Shown: positions 33,973-43,356, counted from the stretch's first letter. The stretch is DNA of 46,502 bases from Clostridiales bacterium (GCA_902812875.1 CADDZV010000009.1:1-46502), one strand, 5' to 3'. A program made the numbers and translations. Notes: generated by a model not told the origin, from the letters alone.

Positions 33973-35256
33973 TCACATAGCCACGGTGGCATCCTGGGAC
34001 GGGACCCGGCTCGCTTTTGCCCGCAGGGCGGGCACCCACCAAGTCACCGCTCCCGCCAGCACCGCCAGTATGGCCATGGTCCAGATCGCGGTTTTGACGC
34101 CCAACACCTGGGCAAACTGGCCGGCCCCCACCATGGTGAGCACCAAGGCACCGTTCATGACCATGTAGCGAACAGCCAATACGCGGCCGCGCACTTCGAG
34201 CGGAGTAGCCTCTTGGACCCAAGTGGTCATAGGGATGAAAAAGAGCATGTTGAAAAAGCCAAGCAATGCGAACACCAGGGTATCAACACTCAGGTCGGGG
34301 GAAAACGCTGTCACCCCCATTCCCACACCGCAGCCCATGAACCCGGTCCCGATCAACCACAGACGGGGCCACCTTTGTCCGTAGCGGCCAAGCCACAGTC
34401 CGCCCAGGAATGAGCCGAGTCCCATGGCCGTGGAAAAGAGTCCAAAAACCTTGCCGGCATCCACCGGCGACATGCCCAGTATGGCGGTGGCAATTACCAC
34501 ACCCACGGCGTCGAAGCCGCCAATCGCCAGGATGCCCAGCAGCAAAACGATTAAAAGCCAGAGTACGACCTTGTTTTCACGATGGTAGACGATCCCCACC
34601 CGCACGTCCTGCCAGAAACCCGCCAGGGACCCCTCGCTTTCCCCGGCCGCCCGGTACGATCCCGACAACCGCCAGGCAGCCCAGGCCGAATACAGGTAGC
34701 TGAAGAAATCCACCACAAAGGCCACCCGGAAGCCTACCAGGGCCACAAGCAGCCCGCCAATGCCGTATCCGGCAAACGAGGCGATTGAATTGACCGTGCT
34801 CATGAGGGAGTTGGCTACCAGAAGCTCCTCGGGAGCCACGGTTTCGGGCAAGGCCGCGTTGCGGGCCGGTTCGAAAAAAGTGCTGACGGTGGCTACCAGG
34901 AAGGTTACGATGTACACGGTCCAGACCGTGTGGACCGTGGTCAAGCTCAGGATGAGCCCGGCCCGGATAAGGTCGGAAACCATCATGGTTATCCTTTTGT
35001 CCCAGCGGTCCACAAATACACCGGCTCCCCACCCGAACAAAAACGAGGGCAGCCGCCCCAGCATCAGAACGATGGCCATCTGCAAAGGCTGCCCGCCCGT
35101 GAGTACAAGGGCCAAAGCCCCCAGGGCAACGTAGGTGATCTGGTCGCCGGTAAAGGAAACGCCATAGGCGGACCACAACAGGAAAAAATCGCGCCGACGT
35201 AAAACCTGACCAAAGGTCACATGACGGCTATTGGTGGGGGAAGACGCCTCAGACAT
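33973..35256 (-). CDS. MFS transporter, efflux type
   Basis: A 427-residue protein with about twelve membrane segments. The opening RRDFFLLWSAYGVSFTGDQI, the loop GVFVDRWDKRITMMVSDLIR after helix 2-3, and FFEPARNAALPETVAPEELL are typical of the MFS_3 group that includes macrolide exporters. The substrate is unknown. A strong GGAGG precedes the ATG. It is divergent from the ECF sigma gene across a 247-base gap. Whether it belongs with hutH downstream cannot be said. Confidence 0.85.
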   Translation of the reverse strand: MSEASSPTNSRHVTFGQVLRRRDFFLLWSAYGVSFTGDQITYVALGALALVLTGGQPLQMAIVLMLGRLPSFLFGWGAGVFVDRWDKRITMMVSDLIRAGLILSLTTVHTVWTVYIVTFLVATVSTFFEPARNAALPETVAPEELLVANSLMSTVNSIASFAGYGIGGLLVALVGFRVAFVVDFFSYLYSAWAAWRLSGSYRAAGESEGSLAGFWQDVRVGIVYHRENKVVLWLLIVLLLGILAIGGFDAVGVVIATAILGMSPVDAGKVFGLFSTAMGLGSFLGGLWLGRYGQRWPRLWLIGTGFMGCGVGMGVTAFSPDLSVDTLVFALLGFFNMLFFIPMTTWVQEATPLEVRGRVLAVRYMVMNGALVLTMVGAGQFAQVLGVKTAIWTMAILAVLAGAVTWWVPALRAKASRVPSQDATVAM

Positions 35257-35503
35257 GGGCTTTTCCTCCTCGCTCTTCGCACCGCAAAAGAAATGGTTTC
35301 ATGATGGGTGAAAGCATAATTCGGCCAGAAAATCACTGGTTCCTGCTCCCGTATTTGTTAAAAGCATCGACATATTTCGACTGGCGGGCGGGTGAACCTT
35401 TCCGCCACGCGGCGGCACTCACATATGGAACGCCCATGCTGGGTCAGCGGGACCAAAACCTCGGCCGGCCGCAAGACCGGCAAACGGAAGGAGACCGATA
35501 CGG

Positions 35504-36127
35504 GTGCCGGCGCGCGGCCATCCGGCGGATCATTACCAGCCTGAAAAGGATTTGCTCGCGGCTACCAGCCGCGGCGACCACACCGCCTTTGGGCAGCTTT
35601 ACGATTTGTACGCCGCGCACATCTACCGGTACGCCCTTCTCAGCCTGGGCGACCGCCAACTGGCGGAAGACGCCGTCCAGGACACGATGCTGGCGGTTTG
35701 GCGGTCGGCCGCCTCGTACTCGGGCGCTGCCCCGGTGTCAACGTGGATATTCGGGATCACCCACCACGTGGTGGCAGCCATAATGCGCCGGGCAAAAGGA
35801 ACCGGACCAGCTGGGCTTATGACCGACCCGGGCAGCCAGGACGATGCCCCCGCTCCCGAGGCGACCAGAATGGATGTGTTGGCGGCACTGCTCACCCTTC
35901 CCGTCCGGTACCGGCAAGCTATATTCCTCGTCTACTACCTCGACCTGGACCAGGAAACGGCCGCCCGGGTACTGGGGGTGCCAACCGGCACCCTGAAAAG
36001 CCGCCTACACAATGCCCGGCAGCGTCTGGCCAGCGTGCTGTCGTCGTACCGCACAGCGGCCGCCACCGGTCCCCGCCCGCACACGATCGCTGCGCCGCTT
36101 GGGCGTTCGCCAAAGGAGGTGGGGTAA
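35504..36127 (+). CDS. ECF-type RNA polymerase sigma factor
   Basis: A 207-residue sigma-70 family protein with only regions 2 and 4. Region 2 covers DHTAFGQLYDLYAAHIYRYA and LAEDAVQDTMLAVWR (residues 26-70). Region 4 covers LPVRYRQAIFLVYYLDLDQE then AARVLGVPTGTLKSRLHNAR (residues 130-172). It should direct polymerase to a small regulon in response to a signal, usually held off by an anti-sigma factor. The GTG start has GGAG ten bases upstream. The next gene begins at the base after its stop. The 247-base gap upstream holds TGAACC near 35391, which could be part of an ECF-type -35 box, but no clear -10. Confidence 0.9.
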   Translation: MPARGHPADHYQPEKDLLAATSRGDHTAFGQLYDLYAAHIYRYALLSLGDRQLAEDAVQDTMLAVWRSAASYSGAAPVSTWIFGITHHVVAAIMRRAKGTGPAGLMTDPGSQDDAPAPEATRMDVLAALLTLPVRYRQAIFLVYYLDLDQETAARVLGVPTGTLKSRLHNARQRLASVLSSYRTAAATGPRPHTIAAPLGRSPKEVG

Positions 36128-36559
36128 GTGCTTCCAATACGGCGACCGCAACGAAAAGTGTTTTTGCGTGACCGGCCGCGGCCTGCCGCCATGCGGAGGT
36201 ACGTTCGCGAGGCCATCGACCAACTGGAACCGGACGAGGCGACCTTAGACCGCATGTGGCAGGCGGTGGTGACGCAGGTGGAAGCCGCCCGGGGCAACGT
36301 CCCCCGCCGGCGGGCGTCCTTGCACACCGGCAGCATCCTCGCCGCACTCACCATCGCGGCCTTGAGGCCTGTCCTGTTTCCCATCGTGGCCTTGCGGACA
36401 CTGGTCGGTCACCTGCGGTCCGCCCGGCAGGCCCTTTCGGGCGGAAAGCCGGCGGCGCGCCTGGAGCAATGGCTAGTGCATGCGGCAACGCAGCCGGTGA
36501 TTGGCGGCGTACGGCTGGCAATGGCCTGGGCAGCGGGACACCCGCGCCGGCAGGCCTGA
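36128..36559 (+). CDS. Putative anti-sigma factor
   Basis: A 143-residue protein. Residues about 20-55 (MRRYVREAIDQLEPDEATL onward) are a charged helical segment that could bind the sigma factor. A moderately hydrophobic stretch follows (ILAALTIAALRPVLFPIVAL). The start GTG directly follows the sigma stop (TAAGTG) with GGAGGTG upstream, the classic arrangement for a sigma/anti-sigma pair. It lacks the HxxxCxxC zinc motif of ZAS-type anti-sigma proteins. The assignment rests on context. Confidence 0.5.
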   Translation: MLPIRRPQRKVFLRDRPRPAAMRRYVREAIDQLEPDEATLDRMWQAVVTQVEAARGNVPRRRASLHTGSILAALTIAALRPVLFPIVALRTLVGHLRSARQALSGGKPAARLEQWLVHAATQPVIGGVRLAMAWAAGHPRRQA

Positions 36560-36597
36560 CGGTGGCAACCCCAATTTGGCAGGAGGAGGCAACGACC

Positions 36598-36927
36598 ATG
36601 TCGGACGACAGTGATATCCGGGAACTCGAGGCCGTCGCGGAAACTTTACCGAAGATCATGGACGCGATAGTGCCCAAAATCGGACAGCTCATCCGCGACC
36701 TGCTCCGCGGGCTTTACTCCGAGGTCATCGGCCGCGAGCTCGGGGGCTCCGTGGCCGCATTCTACCGGAGCCTGGTGGATGCGGGAGTACCGCAGCAGAT
36801 GGCAGAATCGATGACGGAGGAGTTCATGCACGCCCAGAAAAACCTGATTGCGGACGCGATCAGGGCGATACAGGAGCAAACGCAAGGGCCCGCGTTCGTC
36901 CACCATGACACGCATCGTAACGACTAG
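36598..36927 (+). CDS. Small protein of unknown function, shares a motif with the next gene
   Basis: A 109-residue, mostly helical soluble protein from an ATG after AGGAGGAGG. Residues about 57-78 (YRSLVDAGVPQQMAESM and on) match a segment of the following protein (YRAMVAKGVPSGLARRL). The N-terminal half is amphipathic (PKIMDAIVPKIGQLIRDLL) and could associate with a membrane. It has no known domain. It belongs to the sigma-factor operon. Confidence 0.65.
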   Translation: MSDDSDIRELEAVAETLPKIMDAIVPKIGQLIRDLLRGLYSEVIGRELGGSVAAFYRSLVDAGVPQQMAESMTEEFMHAQKNLIADAIRAIQEQTQGPAFVHHDTHRND

Positions 36928-37213
36928 GCCGGGAACAAAGCCGCACCGCACGCGCGGGCATGCCTTGCTGATCCTTGTTTGGCAGGGGCTACGGGCATTG
37001 GCGGTGCTCGTAGCCCTTCTGGCCAGTAGCGGGCTTTGGCTCGTAACCGCCGGTATTTGGCAACACTGGCGGGCCAGAAAGGCGTGCTACCGGGCCATGG
37101 TGGCCAAAGGCGTACCGTCGGGACTGGCCCGCCGCTTGGCAAAAGAATTGCCGGGACTGAAGACCGTGCTGCGTCCCTTCTGGAGCCGGCTAAAACACGA
37201 AAAACGCAGCTAG
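36905..37213 (+). CDS. Small membrane protein sharing the YR-x3-V-x2-GVP motif
   Basis: A 102-residue protein with one strong membrane helix (residues about 27-47, LRALAVLVALLASSGLWLVT). After it comes the motif CYRAMVAKGVPSGLARRLAK, similar to the protein encoded just upstream, and a basic tail. Its ATG lies 23 bases inside the end of the upstream gene and lacks a clear ribosome site, so it relies on coupling. The shared motif suggests the two proteins bind the same partner or each other, one soluble and one in the membrane. Confidence 0.65.
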   Translation: MTRIVTTRPGTKPHRTRGHALLILVWQGLRALAVLVALLASSGLWLVTAGIWQHWRARKACYRAMVAKGVPSGLARRLAKELPGLKTVLRPFWSRLKHEKRS

Positions 37214-37230
37214 ACGCCGCGATCGCCATT

Positions 37231-37449
37231 TCAATTGGACTTTGTACCATGCCCGCCTTGTTGGGCGCGTTCCAAAATCCTGGCCACGGCGTCGTGATAG
37301 GCGTCGGGGTCCATTTCGGGACCCCGGCTCAGAAGGTCCAGCATCGCATCCACCTGGTCCTGGTCCAGCCGGCCCTCGTGCGACAGCTCCAGCAGGTACG
37401 ACGTGATGCGGTACTGCAAGCGGGCAACTATCCTGGCGAGCCTCTCCAT
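37231..37449 (-). CDS. Small helical protein after the DnaB-type helicase gene
   Basis: A 72-residue charged, all-helical protein (RLARIVARLQYRITSYLLEL, LDQDQVDAMLDLLSRG). It starts seven bases after the helicase gene stop and converges with the sigma operon. I do not recognise it. Its place in the helicase/DnaD-like operon hints at a replication accessory, with no direct support. Confidence 0.55.
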   Translation of the reverse strand: MERLARIVARLQYRITSYLLELSHEGRLDQDQVDAMLDLLSRGPEMDPDAYHDAVARILERAQQGGHGTKSN

Positions 37450-37455
37450 GCTGGG

Positions 37456-38853
37456 TCACGCCCCGGGCGCGGCCCGCCGCAGTCCCTGGAGTTCGCGGAT
37501 GGTCAGCGTACTCTTGTGGAACTGGACCGGGATCTTGAAATTCGCTTCTCCCGAACGGTTTTTGTCCACCCAGATCCAATAGTTGGCCTTGCCGTACAGG
37601 CCTTCTTTTTCCAGTTCCTTCAGTTGCGTTTTATCGTCGTAGTCGATGGGGTAGATCTTGAGAAGCACATCGGCTTCGTTTTTTATGCGTTTAGAACCAG
37701 CCAAGTCGCCCATGTCGTTCAGCTGGGCAAGCACCAGCACGGCGATCTTGAGCTGCTGGGCCACCCTTTTGAGTCCCTTGGCGATTTGTTCCAGTATCTG
37801 GTATTCCTGCTGGTAGCGCCGGTCACCGGGCTCCTCCAGGCGTCCGATGTAGTCCACCACCAGCAGCTCGAGGTTAAACTGCAGCTTGTATTTGCGGGCC
37901 AGACTTGCGATCTTGGCCAGGTTCAGGTCCACCATGGCATCCGACATGTATAGTTTTCCCTGGTAAAGCAGGTTGGCAGCCGCGGCGATACGTTCCCAGG
38001 CCTCCTCCGCCGGCATGCCGGCCAAGTCCAGCGTGCCCGTCCGGATGGCATTCAGGTCAACCCCGGAAAGCATGGCGAGGGCGCGGTCACCCATCTGCTC
38101 CTCGCTCATCTCGGTATTGCAATAAAGCACCGTCCGCCGTTGGTCCAGGGCAATCCGCTTCACCAGGTTCATGGCAAAGGTGGTTTTGCCCTGGCCGGTC
38201 TCGGCCGAGACCACCACGAGGTCCCCAGGCTGGAGCCCGGCCGTCGCTTCGTTTAGGCGTGTGAACCCGGTGTCAAGTCCCTGTACGATGCTCGGGTGCT
38301 GCATCCGCTCCCACACCCGCTGGTGGGCGCGCTGTGCGAACTCCTCCGGGCTGAATATCTTTTTTACTTCCTCCTCCGCCCCCAGCCCGAGGATGCCCTG
38401 CTCCGCCAGGGCCAGGATGTCCTTCGCCGTCAACGTCGGGTCACCCAAAGCAGCGTAAAGCTGGTCCAGGATCCGCCGCAGCTGCCGCAGTTTGCTCTTT
38501 TCCTTGACCTGTTCTATCCAGTAGGTGACACTGGTAGTAGGCACGTACGAGTCAGCCAAAAGCTCAAGATAAGAAGCCTCCTCGACCCCCAGCGTGATCC
38601 CCCGCTTTTGGAGTTCACGCATGACCTCGATAATGCCCACTTTTTGGCCTTCGACGAAACGAGCCGTAGCGATTTCGAAGACCTGCCGGTGCAGCAAATG
38701 CGAAAAGTCTTCCGGCACCAACGATCCCTGCGCCTCTGCCAAGGCCTCCTCGCTCTGGAGGGCGCACGCCAGCAGCCGGCGTTCAGCCTCCAGATCCTCC
38801 AGCAATACTTCACCATCCGTTGGCCTTTGTGGCGACGGCACGACACCAGCCAT
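37456..38853 (-). CDS. DnaB-type replicative helicase
   Basis: A 465-residue RecA-fold hexameric helicase. The N-terminal DnaB domain (EDLEAERRLLACALQSEEAL) binds primase. The C-terminal domain has Walker A SAETGQGKTTFAMNLVKR (residue about 218), the Walker B region LELLVVDYIGRLEEPG, and the AQLNDMG segment. Conservation is looser than in standard DnaB (for example VDYIGRLEEPGDRR rather than IDYLQLM), so a second dnaB elsewhere in the genome is possible. It follows a DnaD-like gene by 27 bases, matching the primosome logic of Firmicutes, where DnaD helps load the helicase. Confidence 0.88.
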   Translation of the reverse strand: MAGVVPSPQRPTDGEVLLEDLEAERRLLACALQSEEALAEAQGSLVPEDFSHLLHRQVFEIATARFVEGQKVGIIEVMRELQKRGITLGVEEASYLELLADSYVPTTSVTYWIEQVKEKSKLRQLRRILDQLYAALGDPTLTAKDILALAEQGILGLGAEEEVKKIFSPEEFAQRAHQRVWERMQHPSIVQGLDTGFTRLNEATAGLQPGDLVVVSAETGQGKTTFAMNLVKRIALDQRRTVLYCNTEMSEEQMGDRALAMLSGVDLNAIRTGTLDLAGMPAEEAWERIAAAANLLYQGKLYMSDAMVDLNLAKIASLARKYKLQFNLELLVVDYIGRLEEPGDRRYQQEYQILEQIAKGLKRVAQQLKIAVLVLAQLNDMGDLAGSKRIKNEADVLLKIYPIDYDDKTQLKELEKEGLYGKANYWIWVDKNRSGEANFKIPVQFHKSTLTIRELQGLRRAAPGA

Positions 38854-38880
38854 CCGGGACCCTCCCCCACAAACCCAGGG

Positions 38881-39912
38881 CTAGTATTTGGTAGGGATTT
38901 TGGACAAGTCGACGCCTTTCGAGCGACGGGCGGTACCGCTTTCCTTGCCGGCAGCGATCTCTGCCATCGCCTTTTCGGCGTCTTCGACCGTGCGGACGCC
39001 TTCCTGATACCACCGCTGCAACACGCGGTCGATGTAAGCGAAATTGGGGCGGTTGGTATTCACGACCGTGGAGCAGGCCTTCATGATGACCTCGTCGGAA
39101 AATCCCCATTCCTGGCTCCACTTCTGCAAAAGCTCCTGCTCGGGCACCGTCAGAAGACGGTCGAGGCTCAAATAGCGGATGATCTTTCCATAACGGTTCA
39201 TGACCTGCTGGTGCTCGCGCAGGACCCGATCGACATCGTCCATGGTGCGGACACCCCGGTCGTACCACGACCGGGCGATGGTCTCGACGTAGCTGAGATG
39301 TTTTTTCTCGCGTTTCACGTAGGCCTCTTCCAACAGGGCGACGATCACCGGCAACGGTAGCTCGTATTCTTCATGCCACCGCCGGTACGCCTCGATTTCC
39401 GATATCGTAAGCGGCCGGCCGAGTAACTTCTCGGCATACCGGTAGACCTTTTCGAGGTGGTCGACCGCCGGTGCCACCACGGTGGACCGCGGCCGCCGGC
39501 TGGAGCGACTCCACATGGTGGCAATGGCAGCCAAAAGCGGCCCCAGATCGACGGCCGCTGCGGTGTCGTTAACCAATCGCGCTACTCCCTGCCTGTCCAG
39601 GCTTTCCACCACGAGGAGGGTCTCCTGATCGTACCCGCCCGCTTCGGGTGCGGTCAGGGGTACGACCCATTCCTGTCCTGGCGTCGCCGCTGCCCGTGAG
39701 ACCAGATCGGCCAAGACGGCGATCTGCACGCTGTCCAGTCCCGCCTGGGCGGCGATGGTGCCCAGGCGCGCGAGGATAAAGCCGGCCAGGGCAGCCTTGC
39801 CGCCCACGAGCCACTCGATGAAGTCCCAAGTCGTCGCGGTTACAGGCCCGGTTTCGTGGGAGTCTTCCGGTTCGCGGTCAAGAGGGGTGGTCATGGACGT
39901 CCATTTCGGCAC
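38881..39912 (-). CDS. DnaD-like primosome protein with two C-terminal-type domains
   Basis: A 343-residue protein. The N-terminal 130 residues look like the winged-helix DnaD N domain (WDFIEWLVGGKAALAGFILA). Two copies of the DnaD/DnaB_2 C-terminal domain follow: one at about 163-240 (LLGRPLTISEIEAYRRWHEE ... RSWYDRGVRTMDDVDRV), the other at about 250-320 (LLTVPEQELLQKWSQEWGFS ... QRWYQEGVRTVEDAEKAM). This layout is seen in replication-restart proteins. The start is GTG at 39912 or ATG at 39894. It overlaps the end of cca and precedes the helicase gene. Confidence 0.85.
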   Translation of the reverse strand: MPKWTSMTTPLDREPEDSHETGPVTATTWDFIEWLVGGKAALAGFILARLGTIAAQAGLDSVQIAVLADLVSRAAATPGQEWVVPLTAPEAGGYDQETLLVVESLDRQGVARLVNDTAAAVDLGPLLAAIATMWSRSSRRPRSTVVAPAVDHLEKVYRYAEKLLGRPLTISEIEAYRRWHEEYELPLPVIVALLEEAYVKREKKHLSYVETIARSWYDRGVRTMDDVDRVLREHQQVMNRYGKIIRYLSLDRLLTVPEQELLQKWSQEWGFSDEVIMKACSTVVNTNRPNFAYIDRVLQRWYQEGVRTVEDAEKAMAEIAAGKESGTARRSKGVDLSKIPTKY

Positions 39913-41335
39913 TTACCCGATCGTTTCCTGCCGTATTGGCAACTGATGCCAGCTCCGATTTGAGCGCCACGATCCGGGGCAGGAGATATTCGCGCGTGTT
40001 GTGGTGCGGGTTTTCCAGCACATCATCGAACAGGGCACGCAGGATCCTGCCCACGGTTGGCCCCGGACCAATGCCGGCCACTGCCATGACATCGTGGCCG
40101 TCGACGGCTAGGTCCTTGAGGCTGAAGGCCGCCTCTTCCGCCAGCACTGCCTGTATGCGGTCTAACAGGAGCTCGGTGCCGCTCGAAAGCTCTCCTTCCT
40201 TTTTCCCGGAGGCAATCCGGTCCGCCCGGCGCAGCGTGATAAGGTCCGGCATGTTCTCAAGCCCCACCCGCCTGATCAAGCGCCGGATGGCGGCATCGGT
40301 CATGTCGTTCTGGTAATGCAACGCCATGTGATTCCGGACGAGGTGGGTCACTTTTTCCACGGTCTTCTGGTCGAACCGCAGCCGGTGCAGGATGTTCTCC
40401 GCCATGCTCGCGCCCACATACTCGTGGTTGAAAAAATGCCTCTCCCCATCAACTATTGACGCCGTACGCGGCTTGCCGACGTCGTGGAGAAGGCCTGCCC
40501 ACCGCAAGTGCAACACCGGCGGCATCTCTTCCAGGGCGATCAGGCTGTGCTCCCAGACGGGATAGGCGTGGTGCTCGTTCTGGGGGAAACCGTAACCCTC
40601 GAGAAGCTCAGGTATGACATATTTCAAGAGTCCCGTCTCGCGCATGAGTTCCATGGCAAACCCAGGTTTAGGCGATACCAGTGCCCGGGCGACCTCTTCG
40701 CCGATCCGTTCCGCGGACACATTGCGGATGAGGCTCGCCTTGGCCTTGATGGCCTCATAGGTCTTTTCATCCATGTCGAAGACGAGTTCCGCCGCCAGAC
40801 GGATAGCCCGCAGCATACGGAGGGGATCCTCGTCGAACCGTGCCAGGGGATCGCCGACTGCCCGCACCAGGCGGCGTTTCAGATCGTCGACACCGCGGTA
40901 CGGATCGACGATACGGCCGCCGGGGTGCAAGGCAATGGCGTTGATCGTCAGGTCCCGCCGCCCGAGATCGTCCTCGAGCCGGCGCACGAACCGCACCACG
41001 TCGGGATGCCGGCGGTCGGTGTACCGGCCTTCGACGCGGTAGGTGGTCACTTCGACGGGCATGCCGCGCATGATCACCGTCACGGTGCCGTGTTTCACGC
41101 CCGTGGGTCGCACGTCTGGAAATACACTCATCACCGCGGCCGGAGGGGCATCGGTGGCCACGTCCCAATCGTGCGGCGTGCGCCCCAAGACGAGATCACG
41201 CACGCAGCCGCCCACCACGTAAGCCTCATGGCCATGGGAGGACAGGGTGCGGGCAATCTCCCGCACCGGCCCCGGAATCATGAACCTGGCCCCAAGCCGC
41301 ACCAGGTATAACCGCAGCGTAACCGGTAGTTTCAT
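39878..41335 (-). CDS. cca: CCA tRNA nucleotidyltransferase with HD domain
   Basis: Adds or repairs the 3' CCA of tRNAs. The 485-residue protein has the class II head motif YVVGGCVRDLVLGRTPHDWDVA, the RRDLTINAIAL and FDEDPLRMLRAIRLAAEL segments, and an HD phosphohydrolase-type domain (WAGLLHDVGKP ... HFFNHEYVGA). The start is the ATG at 41335, or the ATG at 41281 (MIPGPVREIAR), which is closer to usual openings. It lies 72 bases after ftsH beyond a terminator, so it may depend on read-through or an unseen promoter. It overlaps the DnaD-like gene. Confidence 0.95.
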   Translation of the reverse strand: MKLPVTLRLYLVRLGARFMIPGPVREIARTLSSHGHEAYVVGGCVRDLVLGRTPHDWDVATDAPPAAVMSVFPDVRPTGVKHGTVTVIMRGMPVEVTTYRVEGRYTDRRHPDVVRFVRRLEDDLGRRDLTINAIALHPGGRIVDPYRGVDDLKRRLVRAVGDPLARFDEDPLRMLRAIRLAAELVFDMDEKTYEAIKAKASLIRNVSAERIGEEVARALVSPKPGFAMELMRETGLLKYVIPELLEGYGFPQNEHHAYPVWEHSLIALEEMPPVLHLRWAGLLHDVGKPRTASIVDGERHFFNHEYVGASMAENILHRLRFDQKTVEKVTHLVRNHMALHYQNDMTDAAIRRLIRRVGLENMPDLITLRRADRIASGKKEGELSSGTELLLDRIQAVLAEEAAFSLKDLAVDGHDVMAVAGIGPGPTVGRILRALFDDVLENPHHNTREYLLPRIVALKSELASVANTAGNDRVSAEMDVHDHPS

Positions 41336-41354
41336 CCACCATCACACCAGAGTC

Positions 41355-41389
41355 AAAAATAGGACCGCGAGCGCCTCGCCCGCGGCCCT
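41355..41389 (-). terminator. Intrinsic terminator after ftsH
   Basis: On the minus strand AGGGCCGCGGGCG (41377-41389) pairs with CGCTCGCGGTCCT (41361-41373) through a 3-base loop with two G-U pairs, followed by ATTTTT. It should end most ftsH transcripts before cca. Confidence 0.8.
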
Positions 41390-41407
41390 GGTCTTTTCCC
41401 CGCCCCG

Positions 41408-43309
41408 TCAGGCACCCGCTCCCACCAGCCCGGGTTTTTCCTGCGGCGGCAGGGACTTCTGGGCCGCCTTGGGCCCCGTCCCGGGCTGCCCTACGAGGGG
41501 AGGCTCCGGTGCCTTGGCCCCCGCCAAGTCCGCGAGCAGGTTCTGGAGCTCTTCCCCTTCCAGCGTCTCTTTCTCCAGAAGCGTCGTGGCCAGCTTTTCC
41601 AGCTGGTCGCGATGCTCCGAGACGATGGCTTTGGCCCGCTCGTAGCAACTTGACACCACGTTGCTGACCTCGTGGTCGATCCGGGCCGCCACTTCCTCAC
41701 TGTAATCGCGTTCGCGAGCGATGTCCCGGCCCAGGAATACAAGCTCCTGCTTGCGGCCGTAGGTCAGCGGCCCGAGCTCGTCGCTCATGCCATACTCCAT
41801 GATCATGCGGCGGGCCATTTTGGTGGACTTTTCGAGGTCGTCTTCCGCACCAGTGCTGATTTCGTGGAAGATGATCTCCTCTGCCGCCCGTCCAGCGAGC
41901 GCCGTCGTGATCATGTCCATGATTTCGGCTTTCGTGACGAGATAGCGGTCGCCGGCTGGTAGCTGCAGCATGTACCCCAGGGCCGCTCCCCGCGAAATGA
42001 TGGAGACCTTATGCACCGGGTCCGCATGTGGCAGCAGGTGAGCGGCCAGGGTGTGCGCCGACTCGTGCCAAGCCACAATGGTACGCTCGCGTTCCGAAAG
42101 AATACGCGACTTGCGTTCGGGGCCGCCGATCACCCGGTCGATGGCCTCCTCGAGCTCGGCCATGCCGATGCGCTTTTTCCGCTGCCGGGCCGCCAGCAGG
42201 GCAGCCTCGTTCATCAGGTTGGCCAGGTCGGCACCGGTGAATCCAGGCGTGCGCCTTGCCAGCACGCTGAGGTCCACGTCTTTGTCAAGCGGCTTGCCGC
42301 GGGCGTGCACCTTGAGGATGGCCTCCCGGCCGCGCACATCCGGCCTGTCAATGACGATCTGGCGATCGAACCGCCCCGGCCGCAAAAGAGCAGGATCCAG
42401 TACGTCCGGCCGGTTCGTGGCCGCCATCACAATAATACCCTCATTGATGCCGAACCCATCCATCTCCACCAGGAGCTGGTTGAGGGTCTGCTCGCGTTCA
42501 TCGTGGCCGCCGCCGTAACCGGCACCACGCTGGCGACCCACGGCGTCGATCTCGTCGATAAAGACGATGCAGGGGCTATTTTTCTTCGCCTGGTCAAACA
42601 GGTCCCGGACACGCGAGGCACCTACACCCACAAACATCTCCACGAAGTTGGAGCCGCTCTCGGAGAAGAACGGCACCCCGGCCTCGCCAGCCACCGCCCG
42701 TGCCACCAGCGTCTTGCCGGTACCGGGTGGCCCCATGAGCAGCACGCCTTTCGGTATGCGCGCACCGAGTTCCATGTACTTCTTGGGATGCTTCAGGAAA
42801 TCAACGATTTCTTGCAGCTCCTGCAGCACTTCATCAATGCCGGCGACATCCTGGAAAGTCACCTGCTGCCGGTCGTTGGTCACCAGGCGCGCCCGGCTGC
42901 GCCCGAACTGCATTACCCGGCTTCCGCCGCCCTGGGTCTGCTGCATGATAAAGAACAGAGCCGCAATGATGATGATGGTCGGGATCAAGCTGCTGAGCAG
43001 AGTCGGCCAAATGGACTCCCGCGGCGGGTCGTACCGCCACGGTATATTTTTCTGGGTAAGCATGTTCCCGGCGGTACTCGCATCAGGGAAATAGGCAAAT
43101 ACCTGGGAACCGTCTGTCAAGGTAAGCGTGACCTTGTTGCTGCTCACCACGGCATTTTTTACTTTGCCTTGGTCGACCAGGCTGTACACCTGGCTGGCTT
43201 CCACTTCCTGTACCGGCGAGGTGCGCGAGCCCAGCAGCTGGGCGAAAGCGATGGCGGCGAACAGGAGCAACAGGTAAAACGCTATACTCCTGATGTATCT
43301 GGTATTCAC
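41408..43309 (-). CDS. ftsH: ATP-dependent zinc metalloprotease FtsH
   Basis: Membrane AAA+ protease that removes damaged or regulatory membrane proteins. The 633-residue chain has a membrane helix at 9-27, an external domain, a second helix near 105-123 ([15 protein letters not shown]), Walker A GPPGTGKT (residue about 194), Walker [11 protein letters not shown], the SRH region [20 protein letters not shown] and the zinc site HESAH (residue about 418; HExxH kept although the usual form is HEAGH). The third ligand is expected in [14 protein letters not shown]. The GTG start follows AGGAGG. It sits downstream of tilS, as in Bacillus, but hprT is missing between them. Confidence 0.97.
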   Translation of the reverse strand: MNTRYIRSIAFYLLLLFAAIAFAQLLGSRTSPVQEVEASQVYSLVDQGKVKNAVVSSNKVTLTLTDGSQVFAYFPDASTAGNMLTQKNIPWRYDPPRESIWPTLLSSLIPTIIIIAALFFIMQQTQGGGSRVMQFGRSRARLVTNDRQQVTFQDVAGIDEVLQELQEIVDFLKHPKKYMELGARIPKGVLLMGPPGTGKTLVARAVAGEAGVPFFSESGSNFVEMFVGVGASRVRDLFDQAKKNSPCIVFIDEIDAVGRQRGAGYGGGHDEREQTLNQLLVEMDGFGINEGIIVMAATNRPDVLDPALLRPGRFDRQIVIDRPDVRGREAILKVHARGKPLDKDVDLSVLARRTPGFTGADLANLMNEAALLAARQRKKRIGMAELEEAIDRVIGGPERKSRILSERERTIVAWHESAHTLAAHLLPHADPVHKVSIISRGAALGYMLQLPAGDRYLVTKAEIMDMITTALAGRAAEEIIFHEISTGAEDDLEKSTKMARRMIMEYGMSDELGPLTYGRKQELVFLGRDIARERDYSEEVAARIDHEVSNVVSSCYERAKAIVSEHRDQLEKLATTLLEKETLEGEELQNLLADLAGAKAPEPPLVGQPGTGPKAAQKSLPPQEKPGLVGAGA

Positions 43310-43356
43310 GTGTTACCCTCCTTTCTCCCGGACTGCTGTGCGCCATAAATCAACCT

